Shown: positions 24,932 to 33,723, numbered from the stretch's first letter. The stretch: DNA of 47,945 nucleotides from Streptomyces lateritius (GCF_014649715.1 NZ_BMTO01000005.1:414464-462408), one strand, 5' to 3'. Translations and numbers: made by a program. Notes: generated by a model not told the origin, from the sequence alone.

Positions 24932-26257
24932 ATGAACGCACGACGACGGACGACGATGGCGTGCTGCTCGGCGCTCACCCTGGCACTCGCGGCCACCGCC
25001 TGCGGCGGCGACCCGGTGAGCGCGGGCGGTGGCGGCAAGGAGCTCAGCGGCCAGACCCTGAACGTGGCCGGCGTATGGTCCGGCGCCGAACAGAAGAACT
25101 TCCAGAAGGTGCTGGACGCCTTCACCGAGAAGACCGGGGCCCAGACCCGTTTCACCTCGACCGGTGACAACGTCTCCACGGTCGTCGGCAGCAAGATCGA
25201 GGGCGGCAACGCTCCCGACGTGGTGATGGTCCCCCAGGTCGGCGTGCTCCAGCAGTTCGCCGAGAAGGGCTGGCTCAAGCCGCTCTCCGACAAGACCGCC
25301 GGCGCCGTCGGCGCCAACTACGCACCCGTCTGGAAGGAGTACGGGTCCGTCGACGGCAAGCTGTACGGCCTGTACTTCAAGGCGGCGCACAAGTCGACCG
25401 TCTGGTACAGCCCGGACGCGTTCGAACAGGCCGGCGTCAAGCCGCCGAAGACGTACGAGGAGATGCTCAGGAGCGGCCAGGCCGTCTCCGACTCCGGCCT
25501 GGCCGCCTTCGCGGTCGCCGGCGAGGACGGCTGGACGCTCACCGACTGGTTCGAGAACATCTACCTCTCCCAGGCCGGCCCCGAGAAGTACGACCAGCTC
25601 GCCCAGCACCAGATCAGCTGGACCGACCCGAGCGTGGTCAAGGCCCTCACCACGCTCGGCACCCTGTTCTCCGACAAGAAGCTGATAGCGGGCGGCCAGA
25701 AGGGCGCGCTGGGCACCGACTTCCCCGGCTCCGTCGAGAAGGTCTTCGGCCCGGAACCCGAGGCGGCCATGGTGTACGAGGGCGACTTCGTCGCCGGCAT
25801 CGCCAAGGACCAGTTCGGCAAGAAGATCGGCCAGGACGCCACCTTCTTCCCCTTCCCGGCGGTGACGGGCGGCAAGGCCCCCGTCGTCAGCGGCGGTGAC
25901 GCGGCCGTCGTCCTGAAGGACGGCAAGAACCAGAAGGCCGCGACGGCGTTCATGGAGTACCTGGCGACGCCCGAGGCGGCGGCCGTGTGGGCCGGGGCCG
26001 GCGGGTTCCTTTCCCCCAACAAGAAGCTCGACCTCGCCTCCTACGGCGACGACACCCTGCGCGAGACCGCCAAGTCCCTGATCGACGCCGGGGACTCGGT
26101 GCGCTTCGACATGTCGGACCAGGCCCCGGCCTCCTTCGGCGGTACGAAGGGCGTGGGGGAGTGGAAGCTGCTGCAGGACTTCCTGCGCGACCCGTCGAAC
26201 CCGGCCGGGACCGCGGCAGCCCTGGAAGCCGCCGCGGCCAAGGCCTACAAGGGCTGA
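24932..26257 (+). CDS. Alpha-glucoside-binding lipoprotein (ABC solute-binding family 1)
   Basis: A 441-residue binding lipoprotein. The ATG at 24932 is 8 bases after GGAGG; an ATG at 24926 overlapping the previous stop is too close. The signal has a lipobox: LTLALAATACGG, with the lipidated Cys near residue 25. Later motifs include LNVAGVWSGAEQKNFQKVLD, GGNAPDVVMVPQVGVLQQFA, YGLYFKAAHKSTVWYSPDAF and MVYEGDFVAGIAK. The family is that of AglE-type binding proteins for alpha-glucosides such as maltose, trehalose or sucrose. Its position between the GH13 enzyme and two permeases supports this. The ATPase is not in the operon; Streptomyces sugar importers commonly use the shared MsiK ATPase. Confidence 0.93.
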   Translation: MNARRRTTMACCSALTLALAATACGGDPVSAGGGGKELSGQTLNVAGVWSGAEQKNFQKVLDAFTEKTGAQTRFTSTGDNVSTVVGSKIEGGNAPDVVMVPQVGVLQQFAEKGWLKPLSDKTAGAVGANYAPVWKEYGSVDGKLYGLYFKAAHKSTVWYSPDAFEQAGVKPPKTYEEMLRSGQAVSDSGLAAFAVAGEDGWTLTDWFENIYLSQAGPEKYDQLAQHQISWTDPSVVKALTTLGTLFSDKKLIAGGQKGALGTDFPGSVEKVFGPEPEAAMVYEGDFVAGIAKDQFGKKIGQDATFFPFPAVTGGKAPVVSGGDAAVVLKDGKNQKAATAFMEYLATPEAAAVWAGAGGFLSPNKKLDLASYGDDTLRETAKSLIDAGDSVRFDMSDQAPASFGGTKGVGEWKLLQDFLRDPSNPAGTAAALEAAAAKAYKG

Positions 26258-26262
26258 CGGAC

Positions 26263-27594
26263 ATGACCACCCTCACCACTCCCGTGGGGGCAGCGAGTCC
26301 CCGGCGGCGCGCCCAGCGCCGCCGGCGGACCATCGCCGTCGCCTTCGTCCTGCCCGCGCTGCTGCTCCTCGGCGCGCTGGTCGTCTACCCCGTCCTCTTC
26401 TCCGTCGGCCGCAGCTTCTTCGACGCGTCCGGGAGCCGGTTCGTCGGCGGGGAGAACTACGCGGAGATGTTCCGCGACCCGGCCACGCTCACCGCGATCC
26501 GCAACAGCGCCATCTGGGTCGTCGTCGCCCCGACACTGCTGACCGGGCTGGGGCTGATCCTCGCCGTCCTGGTGGAGAAGGTCCGCTGGGCCACCGCGTT
26601 CAAGCTCCTGCTGTTCATGCCGATGGCCGTGTCCTTCCTCGCGGCGGGCATCATCTTCCGCCTCGCCTATGAGGAGGACCCCGACAAGGGCGTCCTCAAC
26701 GCCGCCGTGGTCGGCGTCCATGACGCCTTCACGGGCACGTCCTCGTACCCGGCCGCCCGCCCCCGGGACGACCAGGGCCTGCGCAAGACCCCGGACGGGT
26801 CGTACGGCACGGCAGCGGCCGTCTCGCCGGGCCGGACCGTCGACCTCGGACTGGTGGGGGTGTCGCCCAAGGACATGCCGGCCGAGGCGAAGCCGGCCTC
26901 GACGGCGAAGGCCGGCGCGGACGAGGTACGCGGTGCCGTCTACCTGGACTTCACCCCCGGCGGCGGGGGACGGCCGGGGGCGATCGATCCGGCCGAACGC
27001 GGCCTGCCGGGGCTCACGGTGGAGGCCGTACGGGACGGCAGGACGGTCGCCACCTCGACGACGGCGGCGGACGGCTCGTACCGCTTCGCGGGCCTCACGG
27101 ACGGCTCGTACACCGTGCGGCTGCCCGCGGCGAACTTCGCACCCCCCTACGAGGGCGTGTCCTGGCTCGGCCCGGCCCTCGTCACCCCGGCGATCATCGG
27201 CGCGTACCTGTGGATCTGGACCGGCTTCGCCATGGTGCTCATCGGCGCAGGACTGTCGTCGCTGCCGCGTGACGCGCTGGAGGCGGCCCGGATGGACGGC
27301 GCGAGCGAGTGGCAGGTGTTCCGCAGGATCACCGTGCCACTGCTGGCGCCCGTGCTGACGGTCGTCTTCGTGACCCTGGTGATCAATGTGATGAAGGTCT
27401 TCGACCTCATCTACATCATCGCGCCCGGCCCGGTGCAGGAGGACGCCACTGTACTGGCCACCCAGATGTGGCTCGTCTCCTTCGGCGGCGGCAACGACCA
27501 GGGGCTCGGCAGTGCGCTCGGGGTGCTGCTCCTGCTGCTCGTGATCCCCGCCATGGTGTTCAACGTCCGCCGCTTCCGCAGGAGTCAGTCATGA
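26263..27594 (+). CDS. Sugar ABC permease (MalF/AglF type) with inserted extracytoplasmic Ig-like domain
   Basis: A 443-residue permease from ATG 26263, five bases after the SBP stop. Three helices lie in residues 20-130 (TIAVAFVLPALLLLGALVVY, AIWVVVAPTLLTGLGLILAV, LLFMPMAVSFLAAGIIFRLA). About 150 residues (roughly 150-300) then interrupt the usual fold. They include AFTGTSSYPAARPRDDQG, a YLDFTPGGGGRPGAIDP strand, and a Cna-B/SdrD-B-like unit GLTVEAVRDGRTVATSTTAA, DGSYRFAGLTDGSYTVRLPA. The remaining helices and the EAA loop follow (EAARMDGASEWQVFRRITVP), which contacts the ATPase. The last codons overlap the next gene (ATGA). The insertion is comparable in position and possibly role to the E. 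coli MalF P2 loop. Confidence 0.92.
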   Translation: MTTLTTPVGAASPRRRAQRRRRTIAVAFVLPALLLLGALVVYPVLFSVGRSFFDASGSRFVGGENYAEMFRDPATLTAIRNSAIWVVVAPTLLTGLGLILAVLVEKVRWATAFKLLLFMPMAVSFLAAGIIFRLAYEEDPDKGVLNAAVVGVHDAFTGTSSYPAARPRDDQGLRKTPDGSYGTAAAVSPGRTVDLGLVGVSPKDMPAEAKPASTAKAGADEVRGAVYLDFTPGGGGRPGAIDPAERGLPGLTVEAVRDGRTVATSTTAADGSYRFAGLTDGSYTVRLPAANFAPPYEGVSWLGPALVTPAIIGAYLWIWTGFAMVLIGAGLSSLPRDALEAARMDGASEWQVFRRITVPLLAPVLTVVFVTLVINVMKVFDLIYIIAPGPVQEDATVLATQMWLVSFGGGNDQGLGSALGVLLLLLVIPAMVFNVRRFRRSQS

Positions 27595-28523
27595 GCGCGA
27601 CCGCCACCCCCGCCCCCTCGAAGAGCCCGGCGCCGACGTCGGGCCCGAACACGCCCGCCCCGCCCCCACCCTGCCGGGCTCCCGGCGGCCGGCTCCGCCG
27701 GTGGCTGGGCAACGGCCTGGTCCAGGCGTTCCTGGCGGTCGTCGGTCTCGTCTGGATCACCCCGGTCGCGGGTCTCCTGCTCTCCTCGCTGCGTTCGGCC
27801 GACGACAGCGCGTCGAGCGGCTGGTGGACCGCGCTCAACGCTCCCGGCCAGCTGTCGCTCGACAACTACACGGCGCTCCTGGCCAACGCCGGCATCACGC
27901 GGGCCTTCTGGAACACGGTGCTCATCTCGGTGCCGACGACCGTGCTCGTCGTCGGCATCGCGGCCCTCGCCGGCTACGCCTTCGCCTGGCTGGAGTTCCC
28001 CGGCCGGGACTGGATCTTCCTGGCGGTGGTGGCCCTGCTGGTGGTCCCGGTGCAGGTCGGTCTGCTTCCGGTCGCCAAACTCTTCGGCCAGCTGGGCCTG
28101 TTCGGCACGATCCCCGGCGTGGTGCTGTTCCATGTCGCGTACGGGCTGCCGTTCGCCGTCTTCCTGCTGCGCAACTACTTCGCCGACATCCCGCGCGAGA
28201 TGCTGGAGGCCGCGCGGATGGACGGGGGCGGTGAGTGGCGGATCTTCACGCGGCTCGTGCTGCCGGTGGGCAGGCCCGCCATCGCGAGCCTGGCGATCTT
28301 CCAGTTCCTCTGGGTGTGGAACGACATGCTGGTGGCGCTGCTGTTCGCGGACAGCTCCTCGCAGCCACTGACGGTGGAACTGCAGTCGCAGGTACGGCAG
28401 TTCGGCAGCAACATCGACGTGCTGGCGCCCGGCGCCTTCCTCTCCCTGATCGTCCCGGTCGTGGTCTTCTTCGCCTTCCAGCGGCACTTCGTGCAGGGGG
28501 TGATGGCGGGTTCGGTCAAGTAG
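27591..28523 (+). CDS. Sugar ABC permease (MalG/AglG type)
   Basis: A 310-residue permease whose ATG at 27591 overlaps the stop of the previous gene and follows CAGGAGT. The N-terminal 35 residues are Pro/Ala-rich and cytoplasmic. Helices include GLVQAFLAVVGLVWITPVAG, AFWNTVLISVPTTVLVVGIA, WIFLAVVALLVVPVQVGLLP and FLSLIVPVVVFFAFQRHFVQ. The EAA loop is EAARMDGGGEWRIFTRLVLP. With the preceding permease it forms the heterodimeric membrane channel of the alpha-glucoside importer. It is the last gene of the operon; no strong terminator is seen after it. Confidence 0.95.
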   Translation: MSATATPAPSKSPAPTSGPNTPAPPPPCRAPGGRLRRWLGNGLVQAFLAVVGLVWITPVAGLLLSSLRSADDSASSGWWTALNAPGQLSLDNYTALLANAGITRAFWNTVLISVPTTVLVVGIAALAGYAFAWLEFPGRDWIFLAVVALLVVPVQVGLLPVAKLFGQLGLFGTIPGVVLFHVAYGLPFAVFLLRNYFADIPREMLEAARMDGGGEWRIFTRLVLPVGRPAIASLAIFQFLWVWNDMLVALLFADSSSQPLTVELQSQVRQFGSNIDVLAPGAFLSLIVPVVVFFAFQRHFVQGVMAGSVK

Positions 28524-28652
28524 GGTCACCGGCTCGACGGTCGGGCTACGGGTTTGACTCCTGGATAAGCGGCAAGCCGAATCGACAGGCGCGCCGTGAA
28601 GCAGTCAAGCAGTGAAGAACAGCCAGCCAGGAGTCAATCCAGGAAGGCAGCC

Positions 28653-29279
28653 ATGTCGACCCTGACCACAGTTCTCATCATCGCGGCGGTGGTCGCGGTG
28701 TTGCTGGCGGCCGGTGTCCTGCTCCGGGCCCGTACGGGCCCGGGCAGCGGCACACGCTCCCTCAAGCGGCGCTTCGGCCCCGAGTACGACCGCACCCTCG
28801 AACGCCACGGCGGAGACACCGAGGCCGCCCACCACGACCTGCGCGAACGGGTCGAGCGGCATGGCCACATCCGGCCGCTGCCGCTGGAGCCCGCCGTCCG
28901 CGAGCAGTACGTCGCCCAGTGGACCACGCTCCAGGAACGTTTCGTGGACGCCCCTCGGCAGGCCGTCGCCGACGCCGAACAACTCCTCGCGCGGATCGCC
29001 GCGACCCGCGGCTACCCTGCCGCCGACCGTCACGACGAGCAGCTCGCCGCCCTGTCGGTGCACCACCCGCGCCATGTGGAGGGCCTCCGCAGGGCACGGA
29101 GGGCCGCACGCTCCGATTCCGCGTCCACCGATCAGCTGCGCAAGGCTCTGCTCCAGGCGCGCGGCCTGTTCGAGGACCTGACCACGGGCACGTCTGCGAA
29201 GGGTGTCACGGCACGTCCGCGAAAGGCGGCCGGGCAAGGGCGCGGCCATCTGCTCAAGCCGAAGGGAAGTGGTGCGTGA
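28653..29279 (+). CDS. Membrane-anchored hypothetical protein, paired with the next gene
   Basis: A 208-residue protein starting at ATG 28653 behind AGGAAGG. Residues 5-27 are one transmembrane helix (TVLIIAAVVAVLLAAGVLLR), followed by a charged helical domain: SLKRRFGPEYDRTLERHGGD, LRERVERHGHIRPLPLEP, and VAQWTTLQERFVDAPRQAVA with DAEQLLARIAATRGYP. The tail is basic. The RFVDAPRQAVADAEQLL segment is repeated in divergent form in the downstream protein (GFVDSPRDSVAEAAEVL). I recognise similar proteins as common Streptomyces hypotheticals but know no function. Its stop overlaps the next start (TGATG). Confidence 0.75.
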   Translation: MSTLTTVLIIAAVVAVLLAAGVLLRARTGPGSGTRSLKRRFGPEYDRTLERHGGDTEAAHHDLRERVERHGHIRPLPLEPAVREQYVAQWTTLQERFVDAPRQAVADAEQLLARIAATRGYPAADRHDEQLAALSVHHPRHVEGLRRARRAARSDSASTDQLRKALLQARGLFEDLTTGTSAKGVTARPRKAAGQGRGHLLKPKGSGA

Positions 29280-30055
29280 TGGCGGCGCGCGAGAGCCGTG
29301 ACCAGCAGGCGGAGGGCCGCACCGGAAACGACCCGCGGCGGCAGCGCGAGGTTCCCGCCTACCCGGCCGCGACGGGTGGCGGCGACGGGCCGCCGCGTGA
29401 GACCCCACCGGTCCAGAACGTCGGCCACCCCTCACCGCCGGCACCGCCGCCCGCACCGCCGGCGCCCGCACCGCCCGCGCCTGCGGCACCGCCGGTCACC
29501 GGTACTGCCGACACGCCGGTGACACCCCTGTCCGCGTCACCGTTGTCCGCCGCACCGTCCGAGGACCGCGGCGCCACGGGCCGGAGCGGAGGGAGTCGTC
29601 ACGACACTCCCGCCGTGACCCCCGCCGCGCCGCGCGGACGGAGCGGGGCGGATCCGCTGACGCACGACGGCGACGGTGACCTTCCGGCGAACGGCGCGCG
29701 GCCCGCGGACGGGCGGGTTTCCGGTTCGGGCCACAGCCCCGGCCAAGGGCACGGTGGGAGCGGAACGCCCGAGCCGTTGCTCGGCGATGCCGACCGGACC
29801 CGCCTGGCAGAGCGCTTGCACCACGCACTCGCCGGGTTCGTCGACTCACCGCGCGACTCGGTCGCCGAGGCGGCCGAGGTGCTCGACGAGGTGGAGAAGG
29901 AACTCATCGCCTCCCTTCAGGACCGTCGCACCGCGTTGCGCGCGGGCTGGCAGGGAAACGGCGACTCGGGCGGCCGGCGCGCATCCGACACCGAACAGCT
30001 CCGCCTCACCCTGCGCACCTACCGCGAGGTGACGGAACGGCTCCTCCGCGCCTGA
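29279..30055 (+). CDS. Proline-rich hypothetical protein, partner of the preceding membrane protein
   Basis: A 258-residue protein whose ATG at 29279 overlaps the previous stop; AAGGGAAG lies upstream. Residues 1-165 are disordered and Pro/Ala/Gly-rich (PSPPAPPPAPPAPAPPAPAA). The C-terminal 90 residues form a helical domain: DRTRLAERLHHALAGFVDSP, RDSVAEAAEVLDEVEKELIA, LRLTLRTYREVTERLL. This domain resembles part of the upstream membrane protein, so the two may interact or derive from one ancestor. No signal peptide or membrane helix is seen. Function is unknown. Confidence 0.7.
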   Translation: MAARESRDQQAEGRTGNDPRRQREVPAYPAATGGGDGPPRETPPVQNVGHPSPPAPPPAPPAPAPPAPAAPPVTGTADTPVTPLSASPLSAAPSEDRGATGRSGGSRHDTPAVTPAAPRGRSGADPLTHDGDGDLPANGARPADGRVSGSGHSPGQGHGGSGTPEPLLGDADRTRLAERLHHALAGFVDSPRDSVAEAAEVLDEVEKELIASLQDRRTALRAGWQGNGDSGGRRASDTEQLRLTLRTYREVTERLLRA

Positions 30056-30062
30056 CCGCGAC

Positions 30063-30091
30063 GCCCCCTCCGCCGACCCGGTGGAGGGGGC
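30063..30091. terminator. Hairpin between convergent genes
   Basis: Perfect 9-base arms GCCCCCTCC (30063-30071) and GGAGGGGGC (30083-30091), directly after the stop at 30055 and before the convergent MBL-fold gene. Confidence 0.6.
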
Positions 30092-30185
30092 CGCCGTTCT
30101 CGCTCCCGCGCACGGTCGCCGGTTCGCGCGTCGCCGCCCGTACCGGGCGCCGGCCGCCGTCTCCTGGGAAGCGGTTGAGCGCCCC

Positions 30186-31037
30186 TCACGTCCCCGAGGG
30201 CCGGGGCTGCTCCGGCGGAACCGAGCTCTCGGCGACCGCCATCCACTGGTCCAGGTCGGCCTGGGTGAACTCGGCCCACGGTGGGATCTCCGGGAGCCGG
30301 CGGAGGAGGTCGTAGGCCTCGGAGATGTGGGGGCCGCGGAGGACGGGGGAGTGGCAGCCGGCGATGACCTCGGCGTTCAACTGCTGGAAGTCGGTGACGA
30401 CCGCTCCGAACTTGTGAGGGTCCACCAGGGCGACCCAGGGGGAGACCAGGCTTCCGCCGAAGAACTGGCCGTCACGGAATTCGTCCGGCGACAGCGCCGC
30501 CGTTTCGGGCATGGGGGCCGGCACGTTGGTGGCGAAGGTGTCGACGGCCCACAGGACGTCGGTCTTCGGGTCGAAGAGGGCCCGCGTCGTGGGGTTGTCG
30601 AACAGAGGCGGTCGTTTGGCGACCAGGGTGCGGTCGCCCGCGTCGATCGTGTCGCCGTCGGTCATGAAGCGGCACCGGTTGATGGGGGTCTCCCACTCCT
30701 CGGCCATGCGGCCGATGGAGAACCATGTCGTCAGCAGGGTCGCGTTGGGGCATTCGGCGAGGACCGCCAAGAGGTTGCCGGCGTGGTCCCGGTCGTCGTG
30801 GGTGAGGAAGATCCACCGTACGTCCAGGGGATCCACCACGGACCAGGCCGCCTCCAGCCACTGGGAGCGCACTGCGGGCGCCCCGGTGTCCACCAGGACC
30901 GGTTCGGCTCCCCGGATCACCATCGAGTTCATCGGGAAGTGGCCCACCGGCGGGGCCTCGAGGGCCCACGGGATGACGAACGTCTCCTCGGCGATCTTGT
31001 ACGGCTGCAGAAGGTTGAACGTTTCCGTGCTTGTCAT
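30186..31037 (-). CDS. MBL-fold metallo-hydrolase, flavodiiron/ODP-like
   Basis: A 283-residue protein starting at ATG 31037 behind GGGAGA. The metal motif reads THDDRDHAGN, that is HxDxDH rather than the usual HxHxDH. An acidic residue at the third position is characteristic of the di-iron flavodiiron/ODP branch (HxExDH). Other segments are FPMNSMVIRGAEPVLVDTGA, VLWAVDTFATNVPAP (Asp ligand) and AEVIAGCHSPVLRGPHISEA (later His ligand). There is no flavodoxin domain. It could be an oxygen- or NO-related di-iron protein or a hydrolase that tolerates Asp. It stands alone on this strand; the 185-base gap upstream holds its promoter. Confidence 0.85.
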   Translation of the reverse strand: MTSTETFNLLQPYKIAEETFVIPWALEAPPVGHFPMNSMVIRGAEPVLVDTGAPAVRSQWLEAAWSVVDPLDVRWIFLTHDDRDHAGNLLAVLAECPNATLLTTWFSIGRMAEEWETPINRCRFMTDGDTIDAGDRTLVAKRPPLFDNPTTRALFDPKTDVLWAVDTFATNVPAPMPETAALSPDEFRDGQFFGGSLVSPWVALVDPHKFGAVVTDFQQLNAEVIAGCHSPVLRGPHISEAYDLLRRLPEIPPWAEFTQADLDQWMAVAESSVPPEQPRPSGT

Positions 31038-31222
31038 CGCTGCTCTCCCTAGGACGGAGTCGCCGCAGCGCCCATGAATCCAGTGCAGCCCCGTGCAGGG
31101 CTGCCGTCAAACGCACCACTCGTGACGGTCGGCTTCGGTGAGCGACGCGGGGGTGCGTGGACACCCCCTCGGTGCCGGGCGTCGCCATGGCCGGCCTCGC
31201 GGTCCCTGAGACGTTCCGCCGG

Positions 31223-31849
31223 TCAGGCCTCGGTACGACCCGACGGTGTGTCGCTCCCGCCCTCGATCCCGCCCCCGCTGAGGCTCCACGCGTCGATGTC
31301 CCGATAACGGATCGGCCCCGGGCCGCGGCCGAAGTTGCTGCCCACCAGGTGGAGGCGTTCGGCGCGCCAAGGACTGCCGGTGAAGGCGGCGAGCCCTGCG
31401 GCGGCCTTCACCGCGCTGGAGGGATCGTCGCGGCGCGATCGGGCCAGGGTGAGATGGGGACGGAGCGGCCGGTCCTCGAAGGCGACACCGCACTCCTTGG
31501 CCACAGCCCGGACCTCGGTGGCGAGGAGGTGCAGTCCTTCGAGATCACCGTCGATCCCGCTCCACAGCACCCGCTCGTCGAAGCACCCGGCGCCGCGCAG
31601 CGCCAGCTCCACGGGCCGCCGTGCGCCCGCGAGCCGTGCCAGCGGTGCGTGCAGGCGCGGAACGGTCGCGGTGGGCACCTCGCCGAGGAACGCCAGGGTG
31701 ATGTGCCAGTCCTCGATACGGTTCCACCGCATGCCCGGGTACGTGTCGTAGTACTGCCGCAGCTCCTGCGCCAGCTCTTCCTTCGCGCCGTCGGGCGGGG
31801 CGAGCGCTATGAACACGCGGACGGTCGGGACCTCGATCTGTTCGTTCAC
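31223..31849 (-). CDS. thpR: 2'-5' RNA ligase family protein (RNA 2',3'-cyclic phosphodiesterase)
   Basis: A 2H phosphoesterase of about 208 residues. Its two catalytic motifs are HITLAF (in RIEDWHITLAFLGEVPTATV) and HLTLAR (in DRPLRPHLTLARSRRDDPSS). The family starts RVFIALAPPDGAKEELAQEL. ThpR-type enzymes hydrolyse 2',3'-cyclic phosphates at RNA ends. The start is unclear: GTG 31849 was taken, but GTG 31816 (before FIALAPP) or TTG 31867 are possible, and none has a strong ribosome site. It is not in an operon; an unrelated SUKH gene lies upstream on the same strand with a 141-base gap. Confidence 0.88.
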   Translation of the reverse strand: MNEQIEVPTVRVFIALAPPDGAKEELAQELRQYYDTYPGMRWNRIEDWHITLAFLGEVPTATVPRLHAPLARLAGARRPVELALRGAGCFDERVLWSGIDGDLEGLHLLATEVRAVAKECGVAFEDRPLRPHLTLARSRRDDPSSAVKAAAGLAAFTGSPWRAERLHLVGSNFGRGPGPIRYRDIDAWSLSGGGIEGGSDTPSGRTEA

Positions 31850-31990
31850 ATGGAATTCGTACACCAAGGGCCGCGGGCGGTCTCAGCCCGGTCCGGCGGG
31901 CCGTCCTCGTGGCGGCGGCTCGGCTGCCGTGCCAGCTGCCGGAACGACCGGCAGGCCCCAGACATCAGCCCCCGGTCTCAGCCTCAGCCC

Positions 31991-33514
31991 TCAGCCCTCT
32001 TCGAGCTCGGCCAGCACCAGGGTGCCCCCGCCCGGGAACGTGAGCCGCTTGAGCGGGTGCCGGTACGGCCAGTCCTCGGCGCGGTGGAAGGAGACGTCCG
32101 CCGGCACGGGAACGGCACGCAGGTCCACGCCGTGGGTTCCCGCCGGCAGTTCCGCTGCGGCTGCGAGCAGCGGGTCGGCGGAACCGACCCACTCCTCGAC
32201 CGGCACCGGGCGGGGCCATGCCTCGCCGGTGTTCGGGAACAGCCAGTCGGCCTCCGGCCGCCATCCGGCGCCCGCCCCCTCCCGGGCCGCAGCCTCCCGG
32301 GCCAGCCGCGCGTAGGTCAGCAGCAGGTCGGGAAGGGACTCGGCGATCAGCGTGAGGTCGGGGAACTCCCGCAGGGTGTCGGGCGTGGACATCACCGACA
32401 CCGCACACCCCCACGCTCCCGTGGCCGGGTCGAGCCGTATCTGCGCCAGCGCCGTGTACGGCCCGTAATCGATCCGGGCGAGCGGCCAGTACGTACCGTC
32501 GCCGCCCAGCATGACGTGCGTCTCCGGGGAGACCTGGTGCTCCGAGGCGCCGGGCAGCAGGAGAAGGTGGGGCAGCCCGCTGATCCGGACGGCGCCGATC
32601 TCCCTGAGCACTTCCCGTATGCCGGCCGGGACCGGGACCGGCCAGCGGTCCATCTCGCCGTCCGTGCAGCCCGGGGTCAGCGCCACCCGTGCGGGGAATT
32701 CGGCGGCGAGGGACCGCAGTTCGGACACCGATCGCGTTCCCGCGTCGGCCGGCACGGTGTGCCGGCGAACGGGCCGGCCGAGGAAGTCGCCGCTGACCAC
32801 GCTGCGGAGCGTCAGGAGCCGGCCACCCCCGCAGATGGCGGCCTCGATCTCGCTGCTGCCGGTGTCGGCGGTGTCGAACTCCAGCGAGTAGTACGGCTCC
32901 CAGATCACCCGACACGGGTAGCCGGGCAGCTTCGCCAGGTCCACCACGTCCGTCAGCTGGTCGCCGCGGCCGACGAGCGCGGCGAGTTCGGCGTCGGGGC
33001 CCTCGGCCACCGCCACGCTGGGCACGGCGGACACGGACGCCGTCGCGGACGCGCCGGTTCCGCCCGCTCCGGTGGGCGCGGAGTCGGGGTCGGAGTCGGG
33101 GTCGGGGGCGACGAGTCCGGCCAGCCAGTCGGTGAAGGTCGGTGCCAGGACCCACACGTCGCCGTCCTCACCGAACGACGCGGCGAGCACCGGCCCCCAG
33201 TCGGGGCGGTCCGTGCCGTCGACGCCGACCATCACCTGCAAGTGGTCGCCGCGGCGTTCGCCCAGCCCCCAGTAGCCGTCACGGAAGGCACGGGAGGCGT
33301 ACTCGGCGGCCGGTCCGAAGCGGTAGGTGTCAGTGTCACCGTCGGGCCGGTCCGGATCCACGGTGACGATTCCGCCGGCCTCCAGCAGCACCCGGCGGAC
33401 AGCGGCCGGGAGCGTGATCGGCCACGCATCGAGAGCGTCCGCGGTGAAGGGGGCGATCGGCCGCACCGTGCCGCTCACCCGCAGAGCGGCCAGAGCCTCG
33501 TCCGCCCGTGCCAT
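31991..33514 (-). CDS. SMI1/KNR4 (SUKH) family protein with two SUKH-like halves
   Basis: A 507-residue protein; ATG 33514 was chosen for GAGG 8 bases upstream, although longer readings to 33598 exist. The N-terminal half has SUKH features (ALDAWPITLPAAVRRVLLEA, GDHLQVMVGVDGTDRPDWGP, WVLAPTFTDWLAGLVA). A Ser/Asp/Ala-rich linker (PDPDSDPDSAPTGAGGTGAS) separates it from a second half that repeats the pattern (GEMDRWPVPVPAGIREVLRE, SPETHVMLGGDGTYWPLAR). SUKH domains are the commonest immunity fold against nuclease-type polymorphic toxins, but many Streptomyces members are not next to toxins and no toxin gene adjoins this one. Confidence 0.8.
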   Translation of the reverse strand: MARADEALAALRVSGTVRPIAPFTADALDAWPITLPAAVRRVLLEAGGIVTVDPDRPDGDTDTYRFGPAAEYASRAFRDGYWGLGERRGDHLQVMVGVDGTDRPDWGPVLAASFGEDGDVWVLAPTFTDWLAGLVAPDPDSDPDSAPTGAGGTGASATASVSAVPSVAVAEGPDAELAALVGRGDQLTDVVDLAKLPGYPCRVIWEPYYSLEFDTADTGSSEIEAAICGGGRLLTLRSVVSGDFLGRPVRRHTVPADAGTRSVSELRSLAAEFPARVALTPGCTDGEMDRWPVPVPAGIREVLREIGAVRISGLPHLLLLPGASEHQVSPETHVMLGGDGTYWPLARIDYGPYTALAQIRLDPATGAWGCAVSVMSTPDTLREFPDLTLIAESLPDLLLTYARLAREAAAREGAGAGWRPEADWLFPNTGEAWPRPVPVEEWVGSADPLLAAAAELPAGTHGVDLRAVPVPADVSFHRAEDWPYRHPLKRLTFPGGGTLVLAELEEG

Positions 33515-33723
33515 CGCCTTTGCCTCGCCGCCCACCAGTGCCCCCCGCGCCCGTCCCGTTCGGATCATGCCTCGGCGAGGGTACCCGGCCGCCCTCACTC
33601 AGAAGCCGCGTGAGTGGTGGCGGGGGAGGGGTGCCGTCCTGCCCGCGGAGGCAGGCGACCTTCGTCCTGCGCATGGTATGGACCTGACAAGTGGCCTGCC
33701 GCTAGCGTGACTTCCGCACCGTC

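Noticed and set aside
23430..24941. A 503-residue minus-strand frame opposite the GH13 gene
   Set aside because: The plus strand carries all GH13 catalytic motifs; the antisense frame has none.
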